From Pseudomonadota bacterium (GTDB lineage: Bacteria > Pseudomonadota > Gammaproteobacteria > Steroidobacterales > Steroidobacteraceae), in contig JADIZR010000005.1 of the NCBI GenBank assembly GCA_016704655.1, positions 62,001 through 126,000 of the forward strand: a stretch of DNA of 64,000 nucleotides. The letters are read 5' to 3'. The stretch's first letter is position 1, and every line of letters starts with the position of its first letter. The notes under the pieces are model-generated. The model was not told where the DNA came from. It searched no databases and was given only the letters and a program-made list of their open reading frames with translations. This document shows, piece after piece, positions 17,428-27,969 of the stretch. A program made the position numbers and the translations under genes.

Positions 17428-18699
17428 ATGAGCACCCCAGGCAATCCGGCCCTCGAGGCCTTGATTCAAAGCGCGCGTGAAATGGCCAAGGCGGGCCGCC
17501 CTGCCGACGCCGAGGCGATGTGGCGCCGCGTGCTCGAGCAGGCGCCGGGTCATCCCGAGGCCGTGCTGGCTCTCGGCATGGCGTCGATCACCCGTGGCGA
17601 TCCCGCGCGCGCTGTCGAGATTCTGCAGAGCTCCGCCGGACGCAACCCGATGCAGGAGCTGTACATCGCGCTGGCCCAGAAGCAGCTCGGCAACAGCGAC
17701 GCAGAAGTGGCGGCGGTCACCAGGGCACTCGACCTCGATCCTTATTTCTTTCCGGCGCTTCTGCACAAGGGCATGTTGCTCGAGCGGCTCGGCAAGCACC
17801 GCAGCGCGGCGAAGGTCTTCCGCGACGTTCTCAAGACCATGCCGCCGCGCGAGCGCCTGAACGATGCGTTCAAGTCGGCGGTGCAGCATGCGGAGGCCAG
17901 CGTCGCGCAGAACCGACAGTCGCTGGAGCAGCACCTCGAGAGCGTGCTCGGCGGCCTGCGGCGGCAACACGGGGGCCGCGTGGACCGTTTCGAACGATCC
18001 GTGGATGTGCTGCTCGGCAAGAAGAAGATGTATCACCCGGAACCGATTGCGCTGCATTACGCCGACCTGGCTCCGATCCAGTTCTACGACCGCGAACTGT
18101 TCCCGTGGCTGCCCGAACTCGAAGCGCGGTCCGATGCCATCCGCGACGAGCTCATTCAGGTTCTGGCCGAAAGCCGGACCGATTTCCGACCGTACATCCA
18201 GTACCCGGCAGGGGCACCGGTCAACCAGTGGGCCGAGCTCAACTATTCGCCGCGCTGGAGCACGTACTTCCTCTGGGAGAACGGCCAGCGCAACGCCGCC
18301 CATTGTGAGCGCTGCCCGCAGACGGCGGCGGCCCTCGAGTCCATCGTGCCCATGGCGCGCCTGCCCAACTTTTCGCCGACAGCAATGTTCTCCTGCCTCG
18401 AACCCCGGACCCTGATCCCACCGCACACCGGCGAGACCAACACCCGCCTCATTGTGCATCTGCCCTTGATAATTCCGCCCGCCTGCTCGTTCCGCGTCGG
18501 CCACGAGATTCGCGAGTGGAAGTATGGCGAAGCCTTTGTTTTCGACGATTCAATCGAGCACGAAGCCCGCAACGACAGCGGAGAACTGCGCGCCGTGCTG
18601 ATTTTCGACGTCTGGAACCCTGCGCTTTCGCCCGCCGAATGCGAACTTGTGGCGGGTTTGATGAACGGGGTCAGGAACTACTACCAGGAAGAAGGCTGA
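17428..18699 (+). CDS. TPR protein with aspartyl/asparaginyl beta-hydroxylase domain
   Basis: 423 residues. The first ~170 form tetratricopeptide repeats (ADAEAMWRRVLEQAPGHPEAV and following). Residues ~230-415 match the Fe(II)/2-oxoglutarate-dependent Asp/Asn beta-hydroxylase fold, with metal ligands in PPHTGETN (His333) and SIEHEARN (His378) and an Arg for 2-oxoglutarate. Such enzymes hydroxylate Asp/Asn in proteins or peptides. No signal peptide is seen. The ATG at 17428 is preferred over 17380 because GGGAG lies before it. It stands upstream of a TonB receptor and three TPR-sulfotransferases, suggesting a modification theme (inference). Confidence 0.85.
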   Translation: MSTPGNPALEALIQSAREMAKAGRPADAEAMWRRVLEQAPGHPEAVLALGMASITRGDPARAVEILQSSAGRNPMQELYIALAQKQLGNSDAEVAAVTRALDLDPYFFPALLHKGMLLERLGKHRSAAKVFRDVLKTMPPRERLNDAFKSAVQHAEASVAQNRQSLEQHLESVLGGLRRQHGGRVDRFERSVDVLLGKKKMYHPEPIALHYADLAPIQFYDRELFPWLPELEARSDAIRDELIQVLAESRTDFRPYIQYPAGAPVNQWAELNYSPRWSTYFLWENGQRNAAHCERCPQTAAALESIVPMARLPNFSPTAMFSCLEPRTLIPPHTGETNTRLIVHLPLIIPPACSFRVGHEIREWKYGEAFVFDDSIEHEARNDSGELRAVLIFDVWNPALSPAECELVAGLMNGVRNYYQEEG

Positions 18700-18840
18700 C
18701 TCGATCGTTGCTGGGACGCAACAAATTTCCGGCCGCCAACGTTGCCGTAGCGCCACAGGCGGATTCCGTCTAATACCAAACCTCATCCGAATGCGGAAAA
18801 GCATGGGACCGACAGCGTTGCCCGGATCGTACAATGAGCT

Positions 18841-18869
18841 TTCCGAACGGCTCGCAGCATTGGTATGAT
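18841..18869 (+). promoter_or_regulatory. Candidate extended -10 promoter of the TonB receptor
   Basis: TGGTATGAT gives an extended -10 (TATGAT at 18864-18869) with TTCCGA at 18841-18846, 17 bp upstream, as a partial -35. It would leave a ~140-base leader before the receptor. The rest of the 314-bp gap (18700-19013) holds no gene and no clear riboswitch; a second TACAAT at 18830 lacks a matching -35. Confidence 0.4.
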
Positions 18870-19013
18870 CCACGCACTCGCGATCTGGACCGTGGCCTGC
18901 AAGAGCACGGAAATGATCCGATAGTTCGTGTGGCGGTCGAGCAACCACCGGGTTGAAGGGACGGCCGCTGCAATTTTTCCTTCATGAGTCCAAGAACTCT
19001 CAGGAGTCAACTG

Positions 19014-21974
19014 ATGGCCAATCCCAATCTCAAGCGCGCAGTGCGCGTCGCGTTGCTCGCGGCGAGCGCTGGCAGTGCCTTGTACGGCACTGTGTCCGTT
19101 GCACAGGATGCGGAACTCGAACAGGTGATCGTCACCGGTTCGCGCATTCCCCAGCCGAACCTCGAAGGCACCAGCCCGGTGTCCGTGGTCGGCGCGGAGG
19201 AAATCAAGTTCCGGGGCGTGCAGCAGGTCGAAGACCTGATCAACAACCTGCCGCAGGTGTTCGCTGGCCAGGGTGGCAGTGTCTCGAACGGCGCCTCGGG
19301 CACCGCAACGGTCAACCTGCGTGGACTCGGCAGCGCGCGCACGATGGTGCTCATCAACGGCCGCCGCATGGTCGCTGGCAGCCCGGGTGGTCCCGAAGCG
19401 CCTGACCTCAACCAGATCCCGGCACCGCTGATCGAGCGCGTCGAAGTGCTCACCGGCGGCGCGTCCGCGGTGTACGGCTCGGACGCCGTGGCCGGTGTCG
19501 TCAACTTCATCATGAAGGACAATTACGAAGGCATCGAACTGAGCGTCGATCACTCCTTCTACAACCACCAGAACGGCAACGCCGTTGCTGACGTCGTTGA
19601 ATACTGGGGCTTCGATCCGGCGCCGAATTACATCGGCCACGACGGCGGTTCGACCGAAATCAGCTTGCTGATGGGCTCGAATTTCGCCGACGGCAAGGGC
19701 AACGCAACCTTATTCGTCGGTTGGCGCAAGGTTGACTCGCTGCTGCAGTCCGAGCGCGATTTCTCGGCCTGCTCCCTCGGCGCGCACCCGTCGTACTACG
19801 ACGGCGGTTTCTACTGCGGCGGCTCATCGGCCGGTTACCCGGGTCGTTTCCGTCCCCGCATCCAGGGCGCGGATCCGAGCTGGACGATCGCCGACGAGCA
19901 GGGCAACCTCGTCCCGTGACGGGCGCAGACTTTTACAACTTCGGTCCGCTGAACTACTGGCAGCGTCCGGCCGAGCGTTGGTCCGCATCGGCGTTCATGC
20001 ACTACGAAATCAGCGACTCGGCTGAGGCGTATGCGGAGTTCATGTTCCATGACGACCGCACCACGTCGCAGATCGCCCCGTCGGGCATCTTCGCGTACGG
20101 CGAGTACACCGTGCCTTGCGACGGCAGCAACCCGCTCGTCTCGGCACCCATGCTGAACGAACTGTGCTTCAACCGTCCGGACCCGCTGGGCACCGGCGAC
20201 ATCGCTAACGTCGGCATCGCGCGTCGTAACGTGGAAGGCGGTGGTCGCCAGAACGACCTGCGTCACACCTCGTACCGCGGTGTCATCGGCGTCAAGGGCG
20301 ACGTCTGGAGCAACTGGAACTACGACGTTTCGGCCTCGTACAGCACGGTCATCATGACCGACACGTACCTGAACGACTTCTCGACGGTCCGCACCGCAAG
20401 GGCGATGGACGTCATCGTCGACCCGACGTCCGGTCTCCCGGCCTGCCGCTCGGCGGTCGATGGCACCGATCCGAACTGCGTTCCGTATGACATCTGGCGC
20501 ATCGGCGGCGTGACCCCGGAAGCCCTCGCCTACCTGCAGATCCCGCTGTTCGCCAAGGGCGACACGGAGCTGAAGACAGTCACGGCCACCCTGGCTGCGG
20601 ACCTCGGCGAATACGGCCTGAAGCTTCCAACGGCCAATGACGGCATTGGCGTGGCGTTCGGCGCCGGCTACACCGAGCAAAGCCTCGACTACCAGACCGA
20701 CGCGAACTACGCGTCCGGCGACGGTGCAGGCCAGGGCGGTCCGAACATCGGCCAGTCCGGCGGTTACAACGCCACTGAACTGTTCGCCGAAGTGCGTGTG
20801 CCATTGATCCAGGACATGGTCATGGCCGACAGCCTGTTGCTGAACGCGAGCTATCGCCTGTCCGACTACAGCGCTCCGATCGACGACGAGACCAACACTT
20901 ACGGTATCGGCCTCGAATGGGCGCCCATCGAGATGCTCAAGCTCCGCGGCAGCTATCAGCGTGCCGTGCGTGCCCCGAGCATCATCGAGCTTTACGCGGC
21001 ACAGAGCCTTGGCCTGTTCAACATGCTGACGGATCCCTGCTCCGGTACGACGCCGGTGGCAACGCTTGCGCAGTGCGTCAGCACGAACCTCGACCCGGCT
21101 TTGTATGGCACGGGCGACGTGGAAAACAGCTCGGCTGGCCAGTACAACGGCTTCTTCGGCGGCAACGAAGCGTTGCAGCCGGAAACGGCCGATTCGTACA
21201 CGGTGGGCTTCGTGCTGCAGCCGGCGGTCCTCCCGGGCTTCAGCTTGACGGTCGACTACTGGAGCATCGACGTGGAAGACGTCATCTCGACGATTCCGCC
21301 GACCATCACGCTGAGCGAGTGCATCAACACGGGTAATCCGGTGTTCTGCGACAAGATCACCCGTGACGCCCAGGGCAGCCTCTGGTCCTCGCCGCACGGG
21401 TTCATCGAGTCGATCAACCTGAACATCGGCGGTCTGTCGACCTCCGGCTGGGATCTCGACGTGAACTACAGCCTGCCGATCGGCGACATGGGCTCGCTGG
21501 CCTTCCGCCTGAACGGCACGTTGCTCGAAGAACTGGTCACGGAACCCATCGCGGGCACCGGCTCGGTCGGCGATTACGACTGCGTGGGTCTCTACGGTTC
21601 GACCTGCGGCACGCCTAACCCGGAATGGCGCCACAACGCGCGCATCACCTGGCAGATGCCGTGGAACGTGGATGTGTCACTGGCCTGGCGTTACTTTGGC
21701 GACGTTGAGATCGACCTGAAGGACAGCAACCCGTTGCTGAACGGCGCATTTGCGTCGGCCAACGAGAAGCTGGACGCGCAGAACTACATCGACATCGCGG
21801 CTTCGTGGACCTTCCTCGAGTCGTACTCGGTGCGGTTCGGCATCAACAACGTGACCGGACGAGGATCCGCCTGTCGCCGTGACGGGTGCGCCGTTCGGCA
21901 ACGGCAACACCTATCCGCAGGTGTACGACACGCTCGGCCGCTACGTGTTCATGGGCCTGACTGCGAAGTTCTGA
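19014..21974 (+). CDS. TonB-dependent receptor, with two frameshifts
   Basis: Outer-membrane receptor of ~986 residues. The signal peptide is followed by a TonB-box-like EQVIVTGSRI, the plug with VNLRGLGSARTMVLINGRR and SAVYGSDAVAGVVNFIMK, and a long beta-barrel. Two indels break it: a missing C in CCC at 19913-19915 (otherwise a false stop after NLVP) and an extra G in GG at 21857-21858 (otherwise a wrong tail). Corrected, the protein ends YVFMGLTAKF, with the terminal Phe expected of an outer-membrane barrel. ATG 19014 has AGGAG 7 nt upstream. The ligand is unknown; Cys pairs in the barrel loops are frequent. It is followed by a strong terminator. Confidence 0.9.
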
Positions 21975-22014
21975 CCTGACTCAACAATAGAAACGGAACT
22001 TCGGTTCCACTCGA

Positions 22015-22042
22015 CGGCGGGCTTCGGCCCGCCGTTTTTTTT
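22015..22042 (+). terminator. Rho-independent terminator after the TonB receptor
   Basis: A perfect 8-bp stem CGGCGGGC / GCCCGCCG around a TTCG tetraloop is followed by eight T (22035-22042). It begins 40 bp after the corrected receptor stop. It lies just before the convergent gene ending at 22050 and may serve only the plus strand. Confidence 0.93.
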
Positions 22043-22049
22043 GCGGGGC

Positions 22050-22581
22050 CTATCTGGCGCGGCGCACGCGGACCGACACGCGATCCGGCCCGACCAGCAG
22101 GAAGGAGCCAAGCGCGCCCTTGCGAATGGTGACCGTATCGCCCGCCTTCACGCGCGTGCGTGTCCGATTCGATCTGCAGCCACACCTGGCCGTTCTGCAG
22201 GTTGAACACCAGCTCGCCGGTCGGGCGCTGGCCAAGCTTAGCCAGCGTGTCCGTGATGCTTTCCGCCTGCGCGGCCTGCTGTGGATCGCGGGCCTTCTTC
22301 GCGGCGTCCGACAATCCAAACTCTGCGCGCTGCTGCGCCACTGGATCAACGGCCGCGGTGGCCGTTGCGGTCGCAGTCGCCGCAGGCGCCAGTGCCGGCT
22401 TGGGTGTGATCGCAACCGTCGTGGCTCCTGCGGGCCGGCCAAAAGCCGCGTCGTAGCAGACGAGTCGCTGGGGTGCATCGTCGATTGCTGAACAAGGGTG
22501 GGACGGCTCCGCCGCAACGCCGCTGAGCGGCGTGCCGAAGCCAAGCGAGATCAAAACGGGCAGCAACTTGCGATCGATCAT
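22050..22581 (-). CDS. Small secreted protein with CYD motif, frameshifted
   Basis: An exported protein of ~176 residues after correction. A signal peptide (to about residue 24) is followed by CSAIDDAPQRLVCYDAAFG, a Cys pair motif seen at the N-terminus of several unrelated envelope proteins, then an Ala/Thr-rich linker and a C-terminal beta-rich part (VFNLQNGQVWLQIESDT, then VKAGDTVTIRKGALGSFLLV). A one-base insertion around 22157-22168 separates the two halves. After correction it ends RVSVRVRRAR, at 22050. The C-terminal part resembles a small SH3-like or type-IV-pilus-assembly-like barrel, but I do not recognise the family. Confidence 0.62.
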
Positions 22582-22720
22582 CGGGGACTCCGGCGCTGCA
22601 GTTCGGCCGGGCCCGGCCGTGGGCGCATGACTATATCAGCGCCGCGCAGGCGCTCCGTTGTGTATTCTTTTGGGTCCCCGCGGCATACCTTGGCACTGTT
22701 TGTTTTCCGGTGACCCTCAC

Positions 22721-24199
22721 GTGATACTCAATCCAGACCTCGTCGGCGCCATGTCGGCACTCAATGAGGGCAGAATCGGCGCAGCGCTGCCTCTGCTGGA
22801 ACGCGCTGCGGCGATCCCTGCAGCAGACGCTGAGCACTGGCAGGGAGTCATGGCCACGGCCGGGCGGCTCGGCGACGATGAGCTGGCGCTGGCAGCTGCA
22901 CGCAAGTTACGCGCCCTGGCGACGCGGAACGACAACGTCAAGGCCGCGCTGATGCATTACCTCGGCGAAACGGGCCATGTTCGCGATGCACTCACGATCG
23001 CCCGGAGTCTGGAGTCGGACCACCCCACGGATGCCCGCTGGCCGCTGGCGGTAGCGACACACCTGGCGCGCACCGGACGCGAAGACGAGGCGGTGCGTTC
23101 ACTGCACCGGGCGGTCCGCCTGGCGCCGACGTCTGGCCTGGCCTGGGAAATGCTGGCAGGACTGCAGACGTTCGCCCCAGGCGATGCCGACCTGGAGCGC
23201 CTGGAACAAGCCGCGGCGGCCATCAAGGACCCGGTGCAGGCGGCGCCCTTCGCCTACGCACTGGCAAAGGCCTACGACGACCTGGGCGATGTCGACCGTG
23301 CCTTCACGTTCTACGAGCGCGGTGCGGCCATGATGCTCGGGGGCCGGGCGCCCCGCATGGACAGTTTTTTCGCGCAGATAGAGGCGGTCCGCTCCGCATT
23401 TGCCACCACGCGACTGGTGCCCGGCAACGCCACGACCCGCACCGAACGCCCGATCCTGATCATCGGCTGTCCGCGCTCCGGCACGACGCTGCTCGAACGA
23501 ATGCTCGCCACGAGTCCAGACATCGCGAGCGGTGGGGAACTCAAGATGCTGCGGCTGGCCTGCCTCGGCTTCTCACCTCCCTCGCCTGCTGCCGTGGACA
23601 CCTTCGTTGCCAGTGCGGGCGGGGAAACATCCGCATGGCAGCTGGTCGCAGACACCTACGTGCGCAAACTCACGGCGCGCTTTGGACGCGCGGACAACGT
23701 CGTCGACAAGGGCCTGGTGAATTATCTCTACGTGGGAGCACTCGCACTTGCGCTGCCGCAGGCGAAGTTCATCCACGTGCGACGGAATCCGCTCGATGTC
23801 GCATGGTCCTGCTACCGGCGGCGGTTCCATGACGGCCTCGCCTGGAGCTACAATTTTGAATCGATCGCAGCGTTCATGCGCGGCTACGCCGAAATAGGCA
23901 TGTTCTGGAAGAATGCGCTGCCAGAGCGGATTCTTGCCATCGACTACGAGCACCTCGTCCTCGATCCGGACACAGAGACGGCTCGCGTCTTCGGTTTCCT
24001 CGGCCTGGAGCGACCCGAGAACTGGCGCGCGTTCCACGAGCGCAGCGATGCCGTGCTTACGTCGAGCCAGTTGCAGGTCCGCAAACCCTTGAACCCGTCA
24101 GGGATCGGGGCGTGGAAGCGATACGAACGACACCTGGGTCCGATGGTCGATGCCCTGGTGAAGTCTGGCGTACTGCGACGCGCGGAGCCTCCGCTGTGA
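22721..24199 (+). CDS. TPR-containing sulfotransferase 1
   Basis: 492 residues from GTG 22721 (an upstream in-frame start at 22658 is possible). TPR units occupy roughly residues 10-200. The C-terminal half is a PAPS-dependent sulfotransferase: 5'-phosphosulfate loop IIGCPRSGTTLLERML near residue 250 and 3'-phosphate motif FIHVRRNPLDVAWSCYRRRF near residue 350. The family resembles tyrosylprotein sulfotransferases but its bacterial acceptors are unknown. Its stop overlaps the next TPR-sulfotransferase start (GTGA), so the pair is translationally coupled. No signal peptide is seen. Confidence 0.85.
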   Translation: MILNPDLVGAMSALNEGRIGAALPLLERAAAIPAADAEHWQGVMATAGRLGDDELALAAARKLRALATRNDNVKAALMHYLGETGHVRDALTIARSLESDHPTDARWPLAVATHLARTGREDEAVRSLHRAVRLAPTSGLAWEMLAGLQTFAPGDADLERLEQAAAAIKDPVQAAPFAYALAKAYDDLGDVDRAFTFYERGAAMMLGGRAPRMDSFFAQIEAVRSAFATTRLVPGNATTRTERPILIIGCPRSGTTLLERMLATSPDIASGGELKMLRLACLGFSPPSPAAVDTFVASAGGETSAWQLVADTYVRKLTARFGRADNVVDKGLVNYLYVGALALALPQAKFIHVRRNPLDVAWSCYRRRFHDGLAWSYNFESIAAFMRGYAEIGMFWKNALPERILAIDYEHLVLDPDTETARVFGFLGLERPENWRAFHERSDAVLTSSQLQVRKPLNPSGIGAWKRYERHLGPMVDALVKSGVLRRAEPPL

Positions 24200-26213
24200 C
24201 TCAGCCGGGGCAGCCTGTACCTGAACTCGAGGCACTGCTCGCTGCCGGCGTTCAGGTGCTTGCATCGCAACCGCAGGTCGCCGCAGGCAAGGCAAGGCAG
24301 ATACTGTCCGTCGCCCGCAGCACCAGCGGGCGACCCTGCTGCTCGGCGTTGCACAGCGCCAGCTCGGTGCGATCGCCGATTCCGTGCGGACGCTGCAGCC
24401 GCTGACACAGCTGCGACCCGACTGGTCGCCGCCGCACTTCGAACTGGGCTTGTCGCTCGGCCAGGCTGGCAGACCCGTCGAGGCGCTGACCGCCTTGCGC
24501 AATGCGGTCCGCATCAAGCCGGACATCGGCGAGGCCTGGCGCCTCATCGCCGACCTCCTGCTCGCCCTGGGCGATCCATCCGGCGCCGACCGGGCCTTCG
24601 CGAACCACGTGGCGATGTCATCGAGCACACCTGCCCTGCGCCAGCCAGCGGCCGCGCTCTGCGAGGATCGCCTGGTCGACGCCGAGGCGCTGCTGATCGC
24701 TCACCTGGACAGCCACCCGACGGACGTCGCCGCCCTGCGGATGATGGCGGAAGTGCTCGCGCGCGCCGGGCGTTACGAAGATGCCGAGCGCGTCCTGGGC
24801 CAGTGCCTCGAAGTCGCGCCGAACCTCGCCGTCGCACGCTACAACAGGGCCTCGGTGCTGAAAGTCCTGGGGCGGCCGCTCGAGAGCCTGGCCGAGACCG
24901 CCACGCTGCTGGCCGAAGACCCGCGCAACCCGACGTACCTGAACCTGCGTGCCAATGCGCTCACCGGCATCGGCGAGTACGAGCGCGCGATTGCCGATTT
25001 TGAGGCCGTGCTCGCCGACTACCCGAGCAACGCCAGGATCTGGCTGGCGTACGGTCATGCTTTGCGTACTGCAGGACGCCGCGCGGACAGTGTCGGCGCC
25101 TACCGGCGCAGCATCCAACTCGCACCGACGCTGGGCGAGTCGTACTGGAGTCTCGCCAACATGAAGACGTTCCGCTTCGAGCCGGGCGATCTCGATGCCA
25201 TGCGACGACAGCTCGCCCGCAGCGAACTCGGAGAAGAGGACCGCGTGCACTTCCATTTCGCGCTGGGCAAGGCGCTGGAGGACGCGCACGATTTCGAGCA
25301 TTCGTTCGACCAGTACGCCGCCGGAAATCGCGTGCGACGGGCGAGCCTGCAGTACTCGGCCGACGACACCACGCGATTCGTCGAGCGCAGCAAATTGTTG
25401 TTCTCGACGCAATTCCTGCGCGAGCACCAGGGGTTCGGCTGCCCCGACGACGCTCCGATCTTCGTGATTGGGATGCCGCGTTCGGGCTCGACGCTCGTCG
25501 AACAGATTCTCTCGAGCCATTCCCGCGTGGAAGGCACGATGGAACTGCCGGACATGGCTCAGGTCGCGCGATCGATCGTCGATGACCCGCGGAACACGCC
25601 GCGCCTGCTGTTCCCCGAGGTCCTGCAGAACGTGATGCACACGGAATTCCGCGCACTCGGCGAACACTACGTGCAGCAAACCCGGATACACCGCAAGGCA
25701 GGGGTGCCGCACTTCATCGACAAGATGCCGAACAACTGGATGCACGCGGGATTCATCCACTTGATCCTGCCGAATGCGCGAATCATCGACACGCGGCGCC
25801 ATCCAGTGAGCTGTTGCTTCTCGAATTTCAAGCAGTTGTACGCGCGCGGCCAGCAGTTTGCCTACAGCTTCGACGACCTCGCGCGCTATTACCGGGACTA
25901 CGTCGAGCTCATGGCACACTTCGAGACCGTGCTGCCCGGACGCGTGCATCGCGTGGTCTACGAGCGCATGGTCGAGGACACCGAGTCCGAGGTACGACGG
26001 CTCCTCGATTACTGCGAACTGCCGTTCGAGGAGTCGTGCCTGCGCTTCTATGAGACCGAGCGCGCTGTACGCACGCCGAGTTCGGAGCAGGTCCGACAGC
26101 CGATCTTTCGCGACGGCGTCGACCAGTGGCGCCATTACGAGCCTGGCTCCGGACCGCTCAAGGCAGTGCTGGGACCGCTGCTCGCGACCTATCCCGACGC
26201 CCCCGCTCCCTGA
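24196..26213 (+). CDS. TPR-containing sulfotransferase 2, frameshifted
   Basis: About 672 residues after correction. It starts at GTG 24196 overlapping the previous stop. The first ~40 codons (LEALLAAGVQVLASQPQVAA) are in one frame and QHQRATLLLGVAQRQLGAIA onward in another; adding one C in the CCC at 24314-24316 joins them. Some nine TPR-like units precede the sulfotransferase domain, with FVIGMPRSGSTLVEQIL as the phosphosulfate loop and IIDTRRHPVSCCFSNF as the 3'-phosphate motif. It is longer in TPRs than its neighbour and not a near-identical copy, so the pair is an old duplication. Confidence 0.85.
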
Positions 26214-26229
26214 GGCTTCGCGGGAGCCC

Positions 26230-27869
26230 TCATGGCAGGTAGCCGTACCTGCTCACCCAGGGCTGCAGCACAGGCAGCACCGGCTCGAGCTGTGCGCGAT
26301 ACCTTCGCCACTGGCCGCTGCCATCATAGAGCCGGCGACGCACCTGCGGGCCGCTCGGCGTGCTGATCTGGCGTCCGGCCGCCGTGCGGTTGAAGTGCCG
26401 CACGTTCTCGCTCCACGCCGCGCCGACGAAGTCTGCCAGGGTGCGGGTCGTGGCATCGAAACTGCCGACCAGCGTGGAATACTCGACCACGTGCACGGGC
26501 AGCGGCAACGCAGCAAGGTGTGCTTCCGTCAGCCGCATCGCCGCATCGTAGTGACGCGCGATGCGCTCGAGGCTGGTGAGCTGGTAGGTCAGGCATTCGG
26601 ACTGAAGCTGCGTCGAAAGCAGCTCAGCACCACGTCACGCGGATCGCGGCGACACACGATGACGCGCGCGGAAGGAAACAGCCGCGCAATCATCGGCAGC
26701 TTGATGCCATAGAGCGGCGACATGTCGACGAACACTTTGCCTTCGACGTCGGGCACGGCCTCGCGGACCCGTCGCCAGTACGCGTCGCGTGCCTGACTGG
26801 CGAGTCGCGGATCGAGCGGGTTCAGCCGCGCGAGTGATTCGCTGTTCTTGAGGAAGAGCGCGTCGCCGGCGACGAGCGTTGACCCCTCCTCCAGCACGCG
26901 GGTGTCATCCAACGAAGCCAGGATGCTCTCGACCAGCGTGACTCCGGAACGCAGGTACCCGAGCAGAAAGACATGCTGGCGGATCGGCGGACCGGCGTAA
27001 TCGTACGTCGGGGTGGAAGACCATGACTGCGGGTCCTGGCGCTCGAACCACGCGGTCAGTCGCTGCATGAAGGCAAGGTGGTTTTCGACCGGTCCACCTT
27101 CACCGAAGCGTGCTGCATGCCTCGCGGCAAACGCTTGCTTAACCTGCGTGTACATCGCAAAGGCGTCGGGCACGCGGTCCAGCGCGTCCAGTGTATCGGC
27201 CAGCAGGCCACGCGCAATCTGGCGCTGGGTCACATTGAGCTGGTTCGTCATCAGCAGCGGCTCGAGATGGCTGCGCGCCGATTCGAACAGCTCCTGGTCG
27301 ACGTCGGCCCGCGCGAGCGCGAGCGTTGCAAGTACGTGTCCCGGCTGCAGGTGCAGAGCCTGGCCGGCCAGGGCGCGGGCCGAATCATGCCGACCCGCGC
27401 GAGCCTCCATGAACGCGAAGTTCGCACGCGGATCCGGATCTTGCGGTGCAAGCTCGACTGCCCGGCCGAAAGCAACACGAGCCTGCGGCAACTGGCCGAC
27501 CGCTGCATGGGCGGCTCCCAGCGCATTCCAGGCATCGACAAGGTCCGGCTGCGCCTCGGTCGCCGCCCGGAATGCCAGGATTGCCTCCTCCGTACGATCC
27601 TCGGCGATCAGCAGCCGACCCACGTCGAGAATTGTGGCCGAGTCGCGCGGCGCGAGCGCCAGGGCACGGTTCAGCAGTTTGCCGGCTTCCTCGATGCGTC
27701 CCGCATCGAGCAGAGCTTCGGCACGGATTCGCAGTAACGCGGGGTGCCCGAGCCGCTCCTGTGCGGCTTGCTCCGCGATCGCCACCGCCGCAGCGACGTC
27801 GCCCGCCGCCTTCGCGCGCATCGCATCCTGGACCAGCGACTGCAGGCGTGCCGCCGCATCGGTTTGCAT
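26230..27869 (-). CDS. TPR-containing sulfotransferase 3, variant P-loop, frameshifted
   Basis: About 546 residues after correction, on the opposite strand, convergent with the other two. TPR units run to about residue 220. The phosphosulfate loop reads FLLGYLRSGVTLVESIL, where PRSGTT is expected, so the Pro and the second Thr are replaced; the 3'-phosphate motif VIVCRRDPRDVVLSCF is intact. The frame breaks near 26600-26610 (one base missing); the remainder, TYQLTSLERIARHYDAAM, continues in the next frame to 26230. ATG 27869 has AGGAG upstream, preferred over an ATG at 27950. Activity is uncertain given the loop change. Confidence 0.8.
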
Positions 27870-27969
27870 TCGAGGCTCCTGCGGCGAAGGCCGCGACAAG
27901 CACGCCTGAGACTTTGGTTTGACGGCGCGCGGACGCGGCGATTGTAGCACTGGCCAGCCACGGGGCCTG

